IMG/VR virus record: IMGVR_UViG_3300021197_001883 | Coordinates: 1-28,248 of that record | Length of the DNA: 28,248 nucleotides | DNA from: a virus | Reading direction: 5' to 3' (one strand) | Shown: positions 1 through 8,174 of the stretch, piece after piece | How the letters are laid out: every line of letters starts with the position of its first letter | How positions within the stretch are numbered: position 1 is the stretch's first letter | Translations under genes and position numbers: made by a program | Notes under the pieces: model-generated | The model's input: only the letters and a program-made list of their open reading frames with translations | What the model was told of the DNA's origin: nothing | Databases searched by the model: none

Positions 1-24
1 AAACTAAAACAAACATAGGCACAA

Positions 25-33
25 TAAAGGAGG
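25..33 (+). promoter_or_regulatory. Strong ribosome binding site of the gp32-like gene
   Basis: The bases TAAAGGAGG match the anti-Shine-Dalgarno complement almost perfectly and end 8 bases before the ATG at 42. This is one of the strongest ribosome sites in the window and fits a protein that must be made in large, stoichiometric amounts. Confidence 0.8.
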
Positions 34-41
34 CTTACATT

Positions 42-1037
42 ATGGCATCATTGGCTGAAATAAGAGCGAAGTTGAAATCTCAAGAAGTGAATCGCTCCAC
101 TTCCAACACAGGCGGAGACAACGCCATCTATCCACATTGGAATATATCAGAAGGATCAGAAGCAGTGATCAGATTCTTACCCGATAAGGATACAAACAAT
201 ACATTTTTCTGGACTGAAAGAAACATGATCAAACTACCTTTCGCGGGTATCAAAGGTCAGACTGATTCTAGACCAGTTACAGTGCAAGTACCTTGCATGG
301 AGATGTATGGCAAGACTTGCCCAGTACTAACAGAAGTTAGACCATGGTTCAAAGACAAGAGCATGGAAGACATGGGCAGAAAATATTGGAAAAAGAAAAG
401 TTACATTTTCCAAGGTTTTGTAACAACGAATCCATTAGCAGAGGACTCAACTCCTGAGAACCCAATCAGAAGATTCATAATTGGACCTCAGATCTTTAAC
501 ATTATCAGAGGAGCATTGATGGATCCAGAGATGGAAGAAATGCCAACTGATTACGTGAAAGGTGTGGACTTCAGGATCACTAAAACAACTAAAGGTGGTT
601 ATGCTGACTACTCAACATCAAAATGGTCAAGAAGAGAACGTGCATTAGATGAGGCAGAGAGAGCCGCAATCGAAACACATGGTTTACACAACCTAGGTGA
701 CTTCAGACCAAAAGAGCCAACAGAAGCAGAGGTTAAAATAATCGCAGAATTATTTGCGAAATCTGTGGAAGGTGAGGCCTATGATCTTGAGCAGTATGGA
801 CAGTACTTCAGACCGGCGGGCGTGGCTTACCAAGGTAAACCACAGGTAGCAGTACCAACAGCATCGGCTCCAGCGGCAACACCAGTGGCAGAGGCGGCTC
901 CTACAGCGGCACCTGTGACTGCAACTGCACCAGCACCACAACCTGAGGCGGCACCAGCAGTGGTGGCTCCAGCAGGCGACAGTGCCAAAAGAGCAGAAGA
1001 TATCTTGAAGTTGATTAGATCAAGACAAGCAAAATAA
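42..1037 (+). CDS. 32: Single-stranded DNA-binding protein, T4 gp32-like
   Basis: This 331-residue protein coats single-stranded DNA during phage replication, recombination and repair. In T4 it works with UvsX, UvsY, the helicase and the polymerase. The N-terminal basic segment and the core, with C85 and a C-P-V turn at C93 followed by an LTEVRPWF stretch, resemble gp32 of marine T4-like phages. T4 gp32 binds zinc through one His and three Cys. Here the Cys-Pro-Val-Cys turn has become Cys-Pro-Val-Leu, and no His precedes C85 at the expected place, so the zinc site looks degraded. Residues about 265-312 form an Ala/Pro/Val-rich low-complexity linker, and the protein ends in a short charged helix finishing in basic residues rather than the acidic tail of T4 gp32. 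The start is fixed by the strong ribosome site. The uvsX-uvsY neighbourhood supports the call. Confidence 0.9.
   Translation: MASLAEIRAKLKSQEVNRSTSNTGGDNAIYPHWNISEGSEAVIRFLPDKDTNNTFFWTERNMIKLPFAGIKGQTDSRPVTVQVPCMEMYGKTCPVLTEVRPWFKDKSMEDMGRKYWKKKSYIFQGFVTTNPLAEDSTPENPIRRFIIGPQIFNIIRGALMDPEMEEMPTDYVKGVDFRITKTTKGGYADYSTSKWSRRERALDEAERAAIETHGLHNLGDFRPKEPTEAEVKIIAELFAKSVEGEAYDLEQYGQYFRPAGVAYQGKPQVAVPTASAPAATPVAEAAPTAAPVTATAPAPQPEAAPAVVAPAGDSAKRAEDILKLIRSRQAK
834..980 (+). repeat. Low-complexity Ala/Pro/Val-coding tract in the gp32-like gene
   Basis: Imperfect repeats of GCN, CCA and GTN codons encode a disordered Ala/Pro/Val linker between the DNA-binding core and the C-terminal helix. It resembles the flexible linker of bacterial SSB more than the acidic tail of T4 gp32. 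Spurious reverse-strand open frames arise here because of the base bias. Confidence 0.7.
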
Positions 1038-1044
1038 TCTGACA

Positions 1045-1851
1045 ATGTTATACGAGATCGACGGCAAACCCGCATTTCGTATCGACCTTTATGATCACAC
1101 CGTCGCCCATAAATGGAAAAAACTGATTGAATCCATTTATGTTGGCGATGGTGAGGACATAGACCATGTAAGATCGTTCTTTGGTTTACGTACACGTGAT
1201 GAGATCAAAGACATGTTGCTAGATTCTGTTACGAGCATCAACAGTTTTTTAAAAAAGCATTTTATACAAATACCAAAGGAAATTGATTGGGATGACCAAA
1301 ACTTGTACAACACCTTGCACATAGCATTTGAAAAACTATCCGGAGAGTTTGACAATACTACTAAACTTATGAAAATTGCACCTGAAGATATAAAAGAGGA
1401 CATTAGAAATTTAAATTTTTGTGTACATGCATTAGAACATGAACCAAGCAAAAACATATTACCTATACAGTGGACTAAAAAAAGAGAAATAATGCCACGA
1501 ATCAAACTAACTGATGATGAGTATGATTTAATACAATTTCATACAACAAAAAACGAAGTATATCTAGCATACAACGAGCTAGGGAAAAATTATATTGATC
1601 TATGGCGAGATAACTTACCAGTTGATTACAATGCAACAAAAAATAATCATTACATAGGTGCTGACATCCAAATTTCACTCGCAGACAAAGAAAATATTTT
1701 TGATAAAGAATTTATAGATTGGTGTAAGGATAACAAAATCAATCATGAAGAGAAGAAAAACGGAATTGGTTTATTGCCAATTGGTAAAATAGAGTCTATG
1801 AACATAGAACATTTGACAAAAGAGAGCAAAGCAGATATAATAATAAGATGA
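1045..1851 (+). CDS. Conserved phage protein of unknown function between gp32 and uvsX
   Basis: I do not recognise a family for this 268-residue soluble protein. It is rich in Lys, Asp, Glu and Ile, has no signal peptide or membrane segment, and looks mostly helical in its middle (about residues 45-130). It begins 7 bases after the gp32 stop with no clear Shine-Dalgarno, so it is probably co-transcribed with gp32. Its last codons carry a perfect sigma70-like promoter (1813-1841), and its TGA overlaps the ATG of the next small gene. The position suggests a role in DNA metabolism, but that is inference from neighbourhood only. Confidence 0.75.
   Translation: MLYEIDGKPAFRIDLYDHTVAHKWKKLIESIYVGDGEDIDHVRSFFGLRTRDEIKDMLLDSVTSINSFLKKHFIQIPKEIDWDDQNLYNTLHIAFEKLSGEFDNTTKLMKIAPEDIKEDIRNLNFCVHALEHEPSKNILPIQWTKKREIMPRIKLTDDEYDLIQFHTTKNEVYLAYNELGKNYIDLWRDNLPVDYNATKNNHYIGADIQISLADKENIFDKEFIDWCKDNKINHEEKKNGIGLLPIGKIESMNIEHLTKESKADIIIR
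1813..1841 (+). promoter_or_regulatory. Perfect consensus sigma70-type promoter ahead of uvsX
   Basis: TTGACA at 1813-1818 is separated by exactly 17 bases from TATAAT at 1836-1841, matching both consensus hexamers fully. Transcription would begin near 1848, at or beside the ATG of the small membrane peptide and about 109 bases before uvsX. It lies wholly within the 3' end of the preceding coding sequence. I infer an early, host-polymerase promoter for the uvsX-uvsY group. Confidence 0.8.
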
Positions 1852-1946
1852 AAAAGAAAATACAAAAGGCTGTCGAATGGATATTGTACAAACAAATACC
1901 TGCATGGATGTTGATTGTAGCGATTATCCTTTGGATAGTATTATAA
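1848..1946 (+). CDS. Small single-span membrane peptide upstream of uvsX
   Basis: This short frame encodes 32 residues: a basic start (MKKKIQK), a short amphipathic stretch, then a hydrophobic C-terminal segment of about 14 residues (roughly 18-32, ending in WIVL) long enough to enter a membrane. Its ATG overlaps the previous TGA as ATGA, a junction used throughout this genome, and its stop is 10 bases before the uvsX ATG. The predicted start of transcription from the consensus promoter falls at its first codon, so it may be translated leaderless or from the longer upstream transcript. It could be a membrane-acting phage peptide or a leader affecting uvsX translation. No function can be assigned. 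Confidence 0.5.
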   Translation: MKKKIQKAVEWILYKQIPAWMLIVAIILWIVL

Positions 1947-1956
1947 GGAAAATAAA

Positions 1957-3051
1957 ATGACAAAAGTATTCGACGCAACAAAATTTAGAAAGAGCATAAC
2001 AAAATCAATCCAAGGATTGGGTATTGGATTCAGCGATCCCACAGATTGGATCAGCACAGGAAATTACGCATTGAACTATTTAATGACCAGTGATTTCAAC
2101 AAAGGAATTCCGCTAGGTAAAGTAACTGTACTTGCAGGCGAATCAGGAGCAGGAAAAAGTTACATAGCATCAGGTAACATAATCAAGAATGCACAGGACC
2201 AAGGCATCTTTGTCATCTTAATCGACACAGAGAACGCACTAGACGAGAAATGGTTACAGGCATTGAAAGTGGACACATCGGAAGACAAACTTTTGAAGTT
2301 AAGCATGTCCATGGTTGATGACGTGGCAAAAACTGTTTCCGAGTTCATGAAAGGTTACAAAGAGCAACATGCAGACAACAAAGAAGGTGCACCTAAAGTG
2401 CTATTTGTCATAGACAGTTTGGGCATGATGCTTACACCAACAGACGTTAATCAGTTTGAAGCAGGTGACATGAAAGGTGACCTGGGTAGAAAACCCAAGG
2501 CTTTGACAGCACTTGTGAGAAACTGTGTGAACATGTTTGGTAGTTGGAACGTGGGACTTATAGCAACCAACCACACATATGCATCACAGGACATGTTTGA
2601 TCCAGATGACAAGATATCAGGTGGACAAGGATTTATCTATGCATCAAGTATTGTTGTTGCAATGAAGAAACTTAAATTAAAAGAAGACGAAGCAGGTAAT
2701 AAAGTTACCGATGTGAGGGGTATCAGAGCCGCTTGTAAAGTTATGAAGACTCGATATGCAAAACCGTTTGAAGGTGTACAAGTCAAGATTCCGTATGAAA
2801 CAGGAATGAATCCGTACAGCGGACTTGTAGACTTGTTTGAGAAAAAGGGTCTATTAGTTCAACAAGGTAACAGACTGAAATACATTGACAAGACAGGTAA
2901 AGAACACATTGAATTCAGGAAAGCATGGGTAGGTGATAAATTAGATATGATAATGGCAGAGTTCAAAGAAGAGGTACCTACAGAAATAGAAGACACGGAC
3001 GCCCCTATCGAGGTCGAAACAGAAACAAAGACAAAGAGTAAAAAAGAATAA
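1957..3051 (+). CDS. uvsX: RecA-like recombinase UvsX
   Basis: This is the 364-residue phage strand-exchange recombinase. It forms ATP-dependent filaments on ssDNA and drives recombination-dependent replication. The P-loop GESGAGKS is at residues 61-68 and the Walker B strand ends in VIDSLG at about 151-156. A TNHTYAS stretch after the second core strand corresponds to the DNA-binding loop region of RecA folds. The length is slightly below T4 UvsX (about 390). An AAGGAAA ribosome site precedes the ATG. The C-terminus (after about residue 340) is an acidic then lysine-rich tail, possibly for contacts with gp32 or UvsY. The stop overlaps the next gene as TAATG, and UvsY follows one gene later. 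Confidence 0.95.
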   Translation: MTKVFDATKFRKSITKSIQGLGIGFSDPTDWISTGNYALNYLMTSDFNKGIPLGKVTVLAGESGAGKSYIASGNIIKNAQDQGIFVILIDTENALDEKWLQALKVDTSEDKLLKLSMSMVDDVAKTVSEFMKGYKEQHADNKEGAPKVLFVIDSLGMMLTPTDVNQFEAGDMKGDLGRKPKALTALVRNCVNMFGSWNVGLIATNHTYASQDMFDPDDKISGGQGFIYASSIVVAMKKLKLKEDEAGNKVTDVRGIRAACKVMKTRYAKPFEGVQVKIPYETGMNPYSGLVDLFEKKGLLVQQGNRLKYIDKTGKEHIEFRKAWVGDKLDMIMAEFKEEVPTEIEDTDAPIEVETETKTKSKKE

Positions 3052-3284
3052 TGATAGACTTTAAGCATGAAGACGTAGAACGTTTATGGAATTCCATTGT
3101 GCATTACGTACCAGAAAGACAAAAACTAGACATGGCTATTGACTTCATTGCTACCCTCGAAGATATTGGTGTGGAGCACGATGTCTTAAAGGGATCTGCA
3201 GAGCTTGATCCAAAACTAGAGGAAGCCGTCAACACTGTGTTCGAGGAAGACGAAGAGTCAGACGGATACGGCGAAGATGATTAA
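3051..3284 (+). CDS. Small acidic protein between uvsX and uvsY
   Basis: This 77-residue protein is strongly acidic, ending in a run of Glu and Asp (about residues 66-77). Its helical body starts with a basic/aromatic stretch. It is coupled at both ends: its ATG overlaps the uvsX stop (TAATG) and its stop overlaps the uvsY start by 8 bases. The coupling suggests equimolar production with the recombinase and its loader. I know of no function; an acidic DNA-mimic or UvsX-binding role is speculation. Confidence 0.7.
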   Translation: MIDFKHEDVERLWNSIVHYVPERQKLDMAIDFIATLEDIGVEHDVLKGSAELDPKLEEAVNTVFEEDEESDGYGEDD

Positions 3285-3738
3285 TTGGTACAACGAAGTC
3301 AGCAGGAACCTAGACAAGATACCAGACTGCGTGGCATACTTTGACAAGGAATTGATCGAGGCTAAAAAGCAGTGCAAGATATACGGTAACCTAGAGAGGG
3401 CCAGTGCATCATTGCCTGGAATAGTGGAAGAAAGATTTAGCCAACTGCAACAACTGGAAGCGATCCTGGAATACCTAAACATAGAATTACGTAGATTAAG
3501 ATCAAAAACCTTCAGGAAATATTTAGAAAATTACAACAGAGCACTATCAAGCAGAGATGCAGAGAAGTACGTGGACGGCGAAGATGATGTCGTGGACATG
3601 GACAAAATTATAAATGACTTCGCACTGATAAGGAATCAATGGTTGGGCATCACCAAAGGCTTAGATCAGAAACAATGGCAGATAACCAATATCGTCAAAC
3701 TGAGGGTCGCGGGAATGGAAGATGCCGACATCAAATAG
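3277..3738 (+). CDS. uvsY: Recombination mediator UvsY-like protein
   Basis: UvsY loads UvsX onto ssDNA covered by gp32. This 153-residue protein is close to T4 UvsY in size (137) and shows the family's helical character. A central segment at about residues 79-98 with an FRKYLENYNRALSSRD core, followed by an acidic loop and a second helical part with NQWLGITKGL, matches my memory of UvsY homologues in marine phages. It sits just downstream of uvsX, as expected. The start ATG at 3277 lies inside the end of the preceding gene, and its own end overlaps the HAD gene by 17 bases. Confidence 0.8.
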   Translation: MINWYNEVSRNLDKIPDCVAYFDKELIEAKKQCKIYGNLERASASLPGIVEERFSQLQQLEAILEYLNIELRRLRSKTFRKYLENYNRALSSRDAEKYVDGEDDVVDMDKIINDFALIRNQWLGITKGLDQKQWQITNIVKLRVAGMEDADIK

Positions 3739-4348
3739 GATAATACTCACAGACGTAGACGGTGTGCTGTTGGAGTGGGAACACCACTTCACTAAATGGA
3801 TGTTGCAACGAACACTGTTTGACGAGAGAGGTGCGAGATATCACCCACACAAACTACTACCAGACAAACAGAACACATACGAAATGGCAGAACGTTTTGG
3901 TGTGACCAAAGACGAGATCAGGAAGCACATCAGGGAGTTCAACAGGAGTGCTTGGATGGGAACACAGAGACCGATACTGGAGTCACAGACTTGGGTAAAA
4001 CTGTTGGCGGCCGAGGGGTGGACGTTTATACCGATCACGTCCCAGACATCTGACATACCAGCACAACAGTTGCGTAAGAGAAGACTGGGAGAACTGTTTG
4101 GGGATCATGTCTTCACAAATTACCATATTCTAGGCACAGGTGCTGACAAAGACAGTGCTTTGGCGGAGTTCCATGCTACCGGACTGTATTGGGTAGAGGA
4201 CAAGCCAAAGAACGCTGTAGCCGGGCTCAAATACGGTTTAAAGCCCATATTAATAGACCACCCATACAATCAAGATTTCAATCATCCTGACATTATACGT
4301 GTAAGTAATTGGAAAGACATACACCAAATAGTTTCAGGAAGAAAATGA
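3722..4348 (+). CDS. HAD-superfamily phosphatase
   Basis: This 208-residue protein has the haloacid dehalogenase fold motifs. Motif I is DVDGV with the nucleophile D11 and acid/base D13; motif II is the ITS at 105-107; K143 fits the motif III lysine; and an ED pair at 159-160 fits the Mg-binding motif IV. A helical cap insertion lies between motifs I and II (about residues 20-95). Such phage HAD proteins are often nucleotidases or sugar-phosphate phosphatases. The substrate cannot be read from sequence. It overlaps uvsY by 17 bases and the next glycosyltransferase by 4 (ATGA), so it may serve nucleotide metabolism or the glycan island it adjoins. Confidence 0.8.
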   Translation: MPTSNRIILTDVDGVLLEWEHHFTKWMLQRTLFDERGARYHPHKLLPDKQNTYEMAERFGVTKDEIRKHIREFNRSAWMGTQRPILESQTWVKLLAAEGWTFIPITSQTSDIPAQQLRKRRLGELFGDHVFTNYHILGTGADKDSALAEFHATGLYWVEDKPKNAVAGLKYGLKPILIDHPYNQDFNHPDIIRVSNWKDIHQIVSGRK

Positions 4349-5019
4349 AAATTTACGTAGGGCACGACAGCAGAGAAGACATAGCATACCAGGTTTGCGA
4401 ACATTCGATCAAGCGTAGAGACCCGTCAGCAGAAATAATTCCCCTCAAACAAAAACAGATGCGAGACCAAGGACTGTATACCCGGCATGTGGACAAATTG
4501 GCGTCAACTGAGTTCACATTCACTAGGTTCTTCGTGCCATACATGAACGACTTCAAGGGATGGGCGGTGTTCTGTGACTGTGATTTCCTTTGGAAGATAC
4601 CAAGCCATGAGCTTGTGAAATACTGTGACGACTCAAAAGCAGTTGTTGTAGTACAACATGACTACACCCCAAAAGAAACAACAAAGATGGACGGACAGGT
4701 GCAAACTTCATATCCCAGGAAGAACTGGTCAAGCATGGTATTATGGAATTGTGAACATCCTAAGAACAAAATACTAACACCTGAATTACTCAACGAAGAA
4801 TCACCAAAGTTCCTACACAGGTTCAGTTGGCTAGATGATAGCGAAATAGGATCATTACCTTTAGAATATAACTGGCTAGTAGGCTGGTACAAAGAACCAA
4901 AAGATGGTGTACCTAAAATACTACACTACACAGAAGGTGGTCCATGGTTTGATGGTTACCGAGACTGTGAGTACAGCGATGACTGGAAGAAAGAACTAAT
5001 AAACTTATTCAGTTCGTGA
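4345..5019 (+). CDS. GT8-like glycosyltransferase
   Basis: This is a 224-residue GT-A fold transferase. The N-terminus (MKIYVGHDSRED) matches the first strand and nucleotide-binding loop of glycogenin-like GT8 proteins. The FTRFFVPYM stretch (59-67) and the metal-binding DCD at 78-80 follow in order, and a late HYTEGGPW segment supplies the C-terminal His-Gly pair typical of the family. I chose the ATG at 4345 because it forms an ATGA overlap with the HAD gene; an earlier in-frame ATG at 4309 would bury 36 more bases in that gene. It would add a sugar from a nucleotide-sugar donor to an unknown acceptor. It is the first gene of the glycan island and converges on the next gene with a 15-base overlap. 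Confidence 0.75.
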   Translation: MKIYVGHDSREDIAYQVCEHSIKRRDPSAEIIPLKQKQMRDQGLYTRHVDKLASTEFTFTRFFVPYMNDFKGWAVFCDCDFLWKIPSHELVKYCDDSKAVVVVQHDYTPKETTKMDGQVQTSYPRKNWSSMVLWNCEHPKNKILTPELLNEESPKFLHRFSWLDDSEIGSLPLEYNWLVGWYKEPKDGVPKILHYTEGGPWFDGYRDCEYSDDWKKELINLFSS

Positions 5020-5718
5020 TTCTATAAAAGATTTCAAAGCACTGACATCTGCATTTAATGTCCTGTCTCTCACTTTTGTCCATACAAATTGATCTCTTTC
5101 AGAAATATTAAAGTTCTTACGTATTTGTTTACCTGCATTATCGTCTAATATTTTTTTAGCCTTGAATTCTATCGTTGGCAGATAAAGACATCTGTTTAAT
5201 TTACGTGCCACTTTTTGTGTGTATGAGTCAACATGCCAATGCCAAAAATATACAGGTGCAAGATATCCTAATGTGTTAATCCAGTTTTTATGCACGGCAA
5301 AGTGAGCGGCTGGTAATTTCGTGTCACCCCATAATGTAGGAGCATCTGCTAGATCCTTATTCTTTGCCCTACCATCATATGGTACCGCCATCAATATTTT
5401 GTCATCGTAACGATCGAATTCATCAGCAATCATTTTATCCCAATTTTGTGTTCTTACTTGCACGTCATCGCCCATAAGCATCACAATATCGTATGATGCC
5501 TTCTCAGCCATTAAGTTCCAACTATAACAAGTAGATTGATTTGGTCCAATGGTATAATGTTTTTCGTCGAGTAAATCTTTATACTGTTCTAACTTTTCAT
5601 CGTCGTCGTTTAGATAAAATAGAAACTCTGTATCACCTTTTTGCGTTTCTGTTGCACTGTCAACCAATCGTTTTGCTAGTTCGGGCCTACCTCTTGATGG
5701 ACAACAAAAAGAAATCAT
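5005..5718 (-). CDS. GT2-like glycosyltransferase (GT-A fold)
   Basis: This is a 237-residue protein with the GT-A layout: an N-terminal MISFCCPSRGRP strand and loop, a YLNDDD acidic patch at 35-40, and VMLMGDDV at 79-86 in the place of the DxD metal site. A KHYTIGPNQS loop lies between them. The start at 5718 is preferred over a TTG at 5736 because it forms an ATGA overlap with the epimerase and has GGAAGAAG just upstream. It is the last gene of the leftward glycan operon. The donor and acceptor are unknown. Confidence 0.7.
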   Translation of the reverse strand: MISFCCPSRGRPELAKRLVDSATETQKGDTEFLFYLNDDDEKLEQYKDLLDEKHYTIGPNQSTCYSWNLMAEKASYDIVMLMGDDVQVRTQNWDKMIADEFDRYDDKILMAVPYDGRAKNKDLADAPTLWGDTKLPAAHFAVHKNWINTLGYLAPVYFWHWHVDSYTQKVARKLNRCLYLPTIEFKAKKILDDNAGKQIRKNFNISERDQFVWTKVRDRTLNADVSALKSFIESRTE

Positions 5719-6719
5719 ATCAATTTCTTCTTCCAAGTATCTGGGGTCTGGTCATTAATAATTTCCAATGGTAGGTGATATTGAAATTTCTTTGTGCCTC
5801 TAGTCCTAATGTACTCTGCTGTCTTTTTTACTGACTGTCGCATGTTTGTTGCTGTACTGTAACCTAATAATTCTCTTGCTTTGTCTGACGAACACACTGC
5901 TAGTTTGACTTCTTTAGGCCTGTCTTTGTGGTGTATAGGATCTAAATTAAGTCCTGTTTCGTTTGCACAGGCTTCTGCTAACTCATTGATTGTTATAGGT
6001 TCTTCGTCTGGGCCTATGTTGATTACTTCACCAACTACGTTGTCTTGGAACGCAAGTGCATTCAAACAATACAAACAATCATCTATGTAACTGAAACATC
6101 TTTGCTGTTTGCCATCTCCGTATATGATTGGTTGCTTACCTTGTAACATTCTGTTCAACATGATAGACATAACGTTTCTAAAAGGGTCATCATACTTCTG
6201 TCTTGGTCCAACAATGTTGTGTGGCACAGCGATCACATACTCAACTCCGTGTGTCTCACATAAATTTTTAAGCACATCTTCCCCAGCCTTCTTTGCGATA
6301 CCGTATGGATCCTGGGGACGACACTCGTGGGTTTCTTTGTACGGCATTTCGTCATGATGCCCGTACCTTGCCATACTTGAACAATACACAATACGTTTGA
6401 CTTTGTTCCTTATGGCCGCTGTAATAGTTGTTACCGATGCTTCAAATATATTTCTCGTAACAAGCACAGGAGAAAATACTGACAGTCCTTCGTATGCCGT
6501 TGCGGCAGTATGATAAACTATGTCACAGCCTTCCATGGCCTTGGTCATGTTTTCTAAATCGCAACAATCCACTTGATGGAACTCAACGTTCTGTGGGACA
6601 TTGTCTGTGTATCCACCGATCATGTTATCATTGCCAGCCACTGTGTGACCTTCTGATAGCATCAAATCTGCTAGATGAGAACCTAAGAATCCTGCTACGC
6701 CTGTGATAAAAATTTTCAT
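5715..6719 (-). CDS. NAD-dependent sugar epimerase/dehydratase (extended SDR)
   Basis: This 334-residue enzyme has the extended short-chain dehydrogenase fold acting on nucleotide sugars. The dinucleotide-binding glycine motif GVAGFLG is at residues 7-13, the active-site serine region YCSSM at 112-116, and the catalytic YGIAK with Y139 and K143. The substrate-binding half carries a conserved GDGKQQRCFSYIDD block at about 204-217, as in UDP-glucose 4-epimerase and related enzymes. Length is typical of the family. It probably makes or rearranges a UDP- or GDP-sugar used by the neighbouring transferases. No clear Shine-Dalgarno precedes the ATG, and its stop overlaps the next gene by 4 bases. 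Confidence 0.9.
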   Translation of the reverse strand: MKIFITGVAGFLGSHLADLMLSEGHTVAGNDNMIGGYTDNVPQNVEFHQVDCCDLENMTKAMEGCDIVYHTAATAYEGLSVFSPVLVTRNIFEASVTTITAAIRNKVKRIVYCSSMARYGHHDEMPYKETHECRPQDPYGIAKKAGEDVLKNLCETHGVEYVIAVPHNIVGPRQKYDDPFRNVMSIMLNRMLQGKQPIIYGDGKQQRCFSYIDDCLYCLNALAFQDNVVGEVINIGPDEEPITINELAEACANETGLNLDPIHHKDRPKEVKLAVCSSDKARELLGYSTATNMRQSVKKTAEYIRTRGTKKFQYHLPLEIINDQTPDTWKKKLI

Positions 6720-6738
6720 TTGGAGTATTTAATTTAAG

Positions 6739-7365
6739 TTATACACGGTAAAAAACTTTATCTGGCCAATGCTCCATTAACACTTTGAATCCTAGTGAAT
6801 CCATATACTTCTCTATGTCAATATTGCTACTTCCATATTTTTTAGTATTGTTGTTTAATTCTATCATTAGATACTGTACACTCTCTAAAGTCTTTGTTGC
6901 ACCTTTCAACACTTCCATTTCATATCCTTCAACATCTATCTTTATCAGGTCAACCTTTTCATAATTCAAATAATCTAGTGTGATCATCCTGATGTTTCCT
7001 TCTTTATTGACTCTTTTTGCCTGTGTAAAATCGTCCTCGGTCAATGATATTTCTTTTATTTCTGAACCAACGGCCTCCATTCTTGGATCGCAATTGATAG
7101 TACAGTTACGTTGTAAACATTCAAAATGTATCTTGTCTGGTTCGAAAGCAATCACTTTTTTTGCATATGGTTCAATGGCCTTTGTCCATGTTCCACACCA
7201 CGCACCTATGTCGATCACTGTGTTAAATTTTTTATTCTGACTATCGCAGTAATCTATGAACTTCATTAGACATTTATTTTGGGTGAATGGTTGGCCTGCC
7301 TTCCATTGTTCTAAGTGTATATCATTTGATGGCACCCATAAACCGTTTACCTTTTCTATATTCAT
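6739..7365 (-). CDS. FkbM-family methyltransferase
   Basis: This is a 208-residue SAM-dependent methyltransferase. Motif I reads VIDIGAWCGTWT (50-61), the acidic residue that binds the SAM ribose is in FEPD (74-77), and the FkbM-type block LIKIDVEGYEMEVLKGA follows in the second half. FkbM proteins O-methylate sugars or polyketides, and in glycan clusters usually methylate sugar hydroxyls. It overlaps the upstream gene as ATGA and lies two genes before the end of the leftward operon. Methylation of a terminal sugar is a likely role but remains inference. Confidence 0.85.
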   Translation of the reverse strand: MNIEKVNGLWVPSNDIHLEQWKAGQPFTQNKCLMKFIDYCDSQNKKFNTVIDIGAWCGTWTKAIEPYAKKVIAFEPDKIHFECLQRNCTINCDPRMEAVGSEIKEISLTEDDFTQAKRVNKEGNIRMITLDYLNYEKVDLIKIDVEGYEMEVLKGATKTLESVQYLMIELNNNTKKYGSSNIDIEKYMDSLGFKVLMEHWPDKVFYRV

Positions 7366-8174
7366 AGTATTCCCTTGTCCATCAGTATTTCTACTGCTGT
7401 GCCATTTTCAATCTCTTCTGGTGTGAACTGTTGATATGCCAGACTGTACAACCAAGGTTCTGGCCCGCCGTAGTAAGGATTCTCAATGTCTGCTAGTTCA
7501 ACGTTGCCAACATCGACTGCAAAACTCTTATCATCACAGAACACAGGTATTCCCTCACACATTGCCTCCACTGCCGCGATCGAACAACTGGTTACCACAC
7601 ACCAGGCCTCCTTGAGGTCCTCGGATAGGGGTACTTTCGCTTCACTTGGTCCTGATGTACCCCTCCCCCTAGGCTTGTGTCGAAGTCGGATAGGTCTGTC
7701 CGTGTATCTCTTTACCTGCTCTATGGTCTCGTTTGTCCAATTGGGTCGACCAAGGTAGTTGTGTATGCCTGTGCTACTAGGACATACTAAAACATACTTG
7801 CCAGCGAAATTTGGTGCTTTGATCTTCATTCCAAACTTTTCAAATCTATCGGCCTTGCAATTTTTAATGTAAGGAACGTGAATGGCATTCTTGCACACAC
7901 GCCAATAATGATTGTCAGGTTTCAGGTTATTGTTATCAAATCTTCCAAAGTAAGGTGTGTCTGTGAACCAGTAGTTGTGATTACGTGCTTCCGACTTCTT
8001 GACCATTTCTCTGTTGTTGCCAACGAACCCCCAGAACATGCTGTTGCTTACAGGATCTGTTTCGGTTGCGTTGTCTAATTTTGTTATCTGATCAGGCCAT
8101 GACTTCTCGACACCGTTGAACACTTCCCATGCTTTGCTATTTTTATTATTAAATGGTGCGTAGATTGTTAGCAT
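7362..8174 (-). CDS. GT-B-like glycosyltransferase, island paralogue 1
   Basis: This 270-residue protein is one of four related proteins in the island. It has TDRPIRLRHKP (158-168), TSCS (195-198), GIPVFC (208-213) and a tail LAYQQFTPEEIENGT (245-259), each matched in the same order in the genes at 10677, 11476 and 15096. The arrangement of a T-D/S-R-x-I-x-x-R-x-x-P block, then an S/N-S helix start and a G-I/V-P strand, resembles the C-terminal half of GT-B capsule enzymes of the KpsC/KpsS and glycerophosphotransferase type. The His of the RPHP block is displaced (RHKP). It is closest to the 10677 protein, sharing a YF-x-D and YF block followed by HYW and KN near residues 68-96. It overlaps the SGNH gene by 26 bases. 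Confidence 0.65.
   Translation of the reverse strand: MLTIYAPFNNKNSKAWEVFNGVEKSWPDQITKLDNATETDPVSNSMFWGFVGNNREMVKKSEARNHNYWFTDTPYFGRFDNNNLKPDNHYWRVCKNAIHVPYIKNCKADRFEKFGMKIKAPNFAGKYVLVCPSSTGIHNYLGRPNWTNETIEQVKRYTDRPIRLRHKPRGRGTSGPSEAKVPLSEDLKEAWCVVTSCSIAAVEAMCEGIPVFCDDKSFAVDVGNVELADIENPYYGGPEPWLYSLAYQQFTPEEIENGTAVEILMDKGIL

Noticed and set aside
827-1195. Reverse-strand frame of 122 codons across the end of gp32
   Set aside because: It is antisense to the Ala/Pro-coding tract; its Gly/Ala-rich and Cys-rich shadows come from the base bias, and it has no ribosome site.
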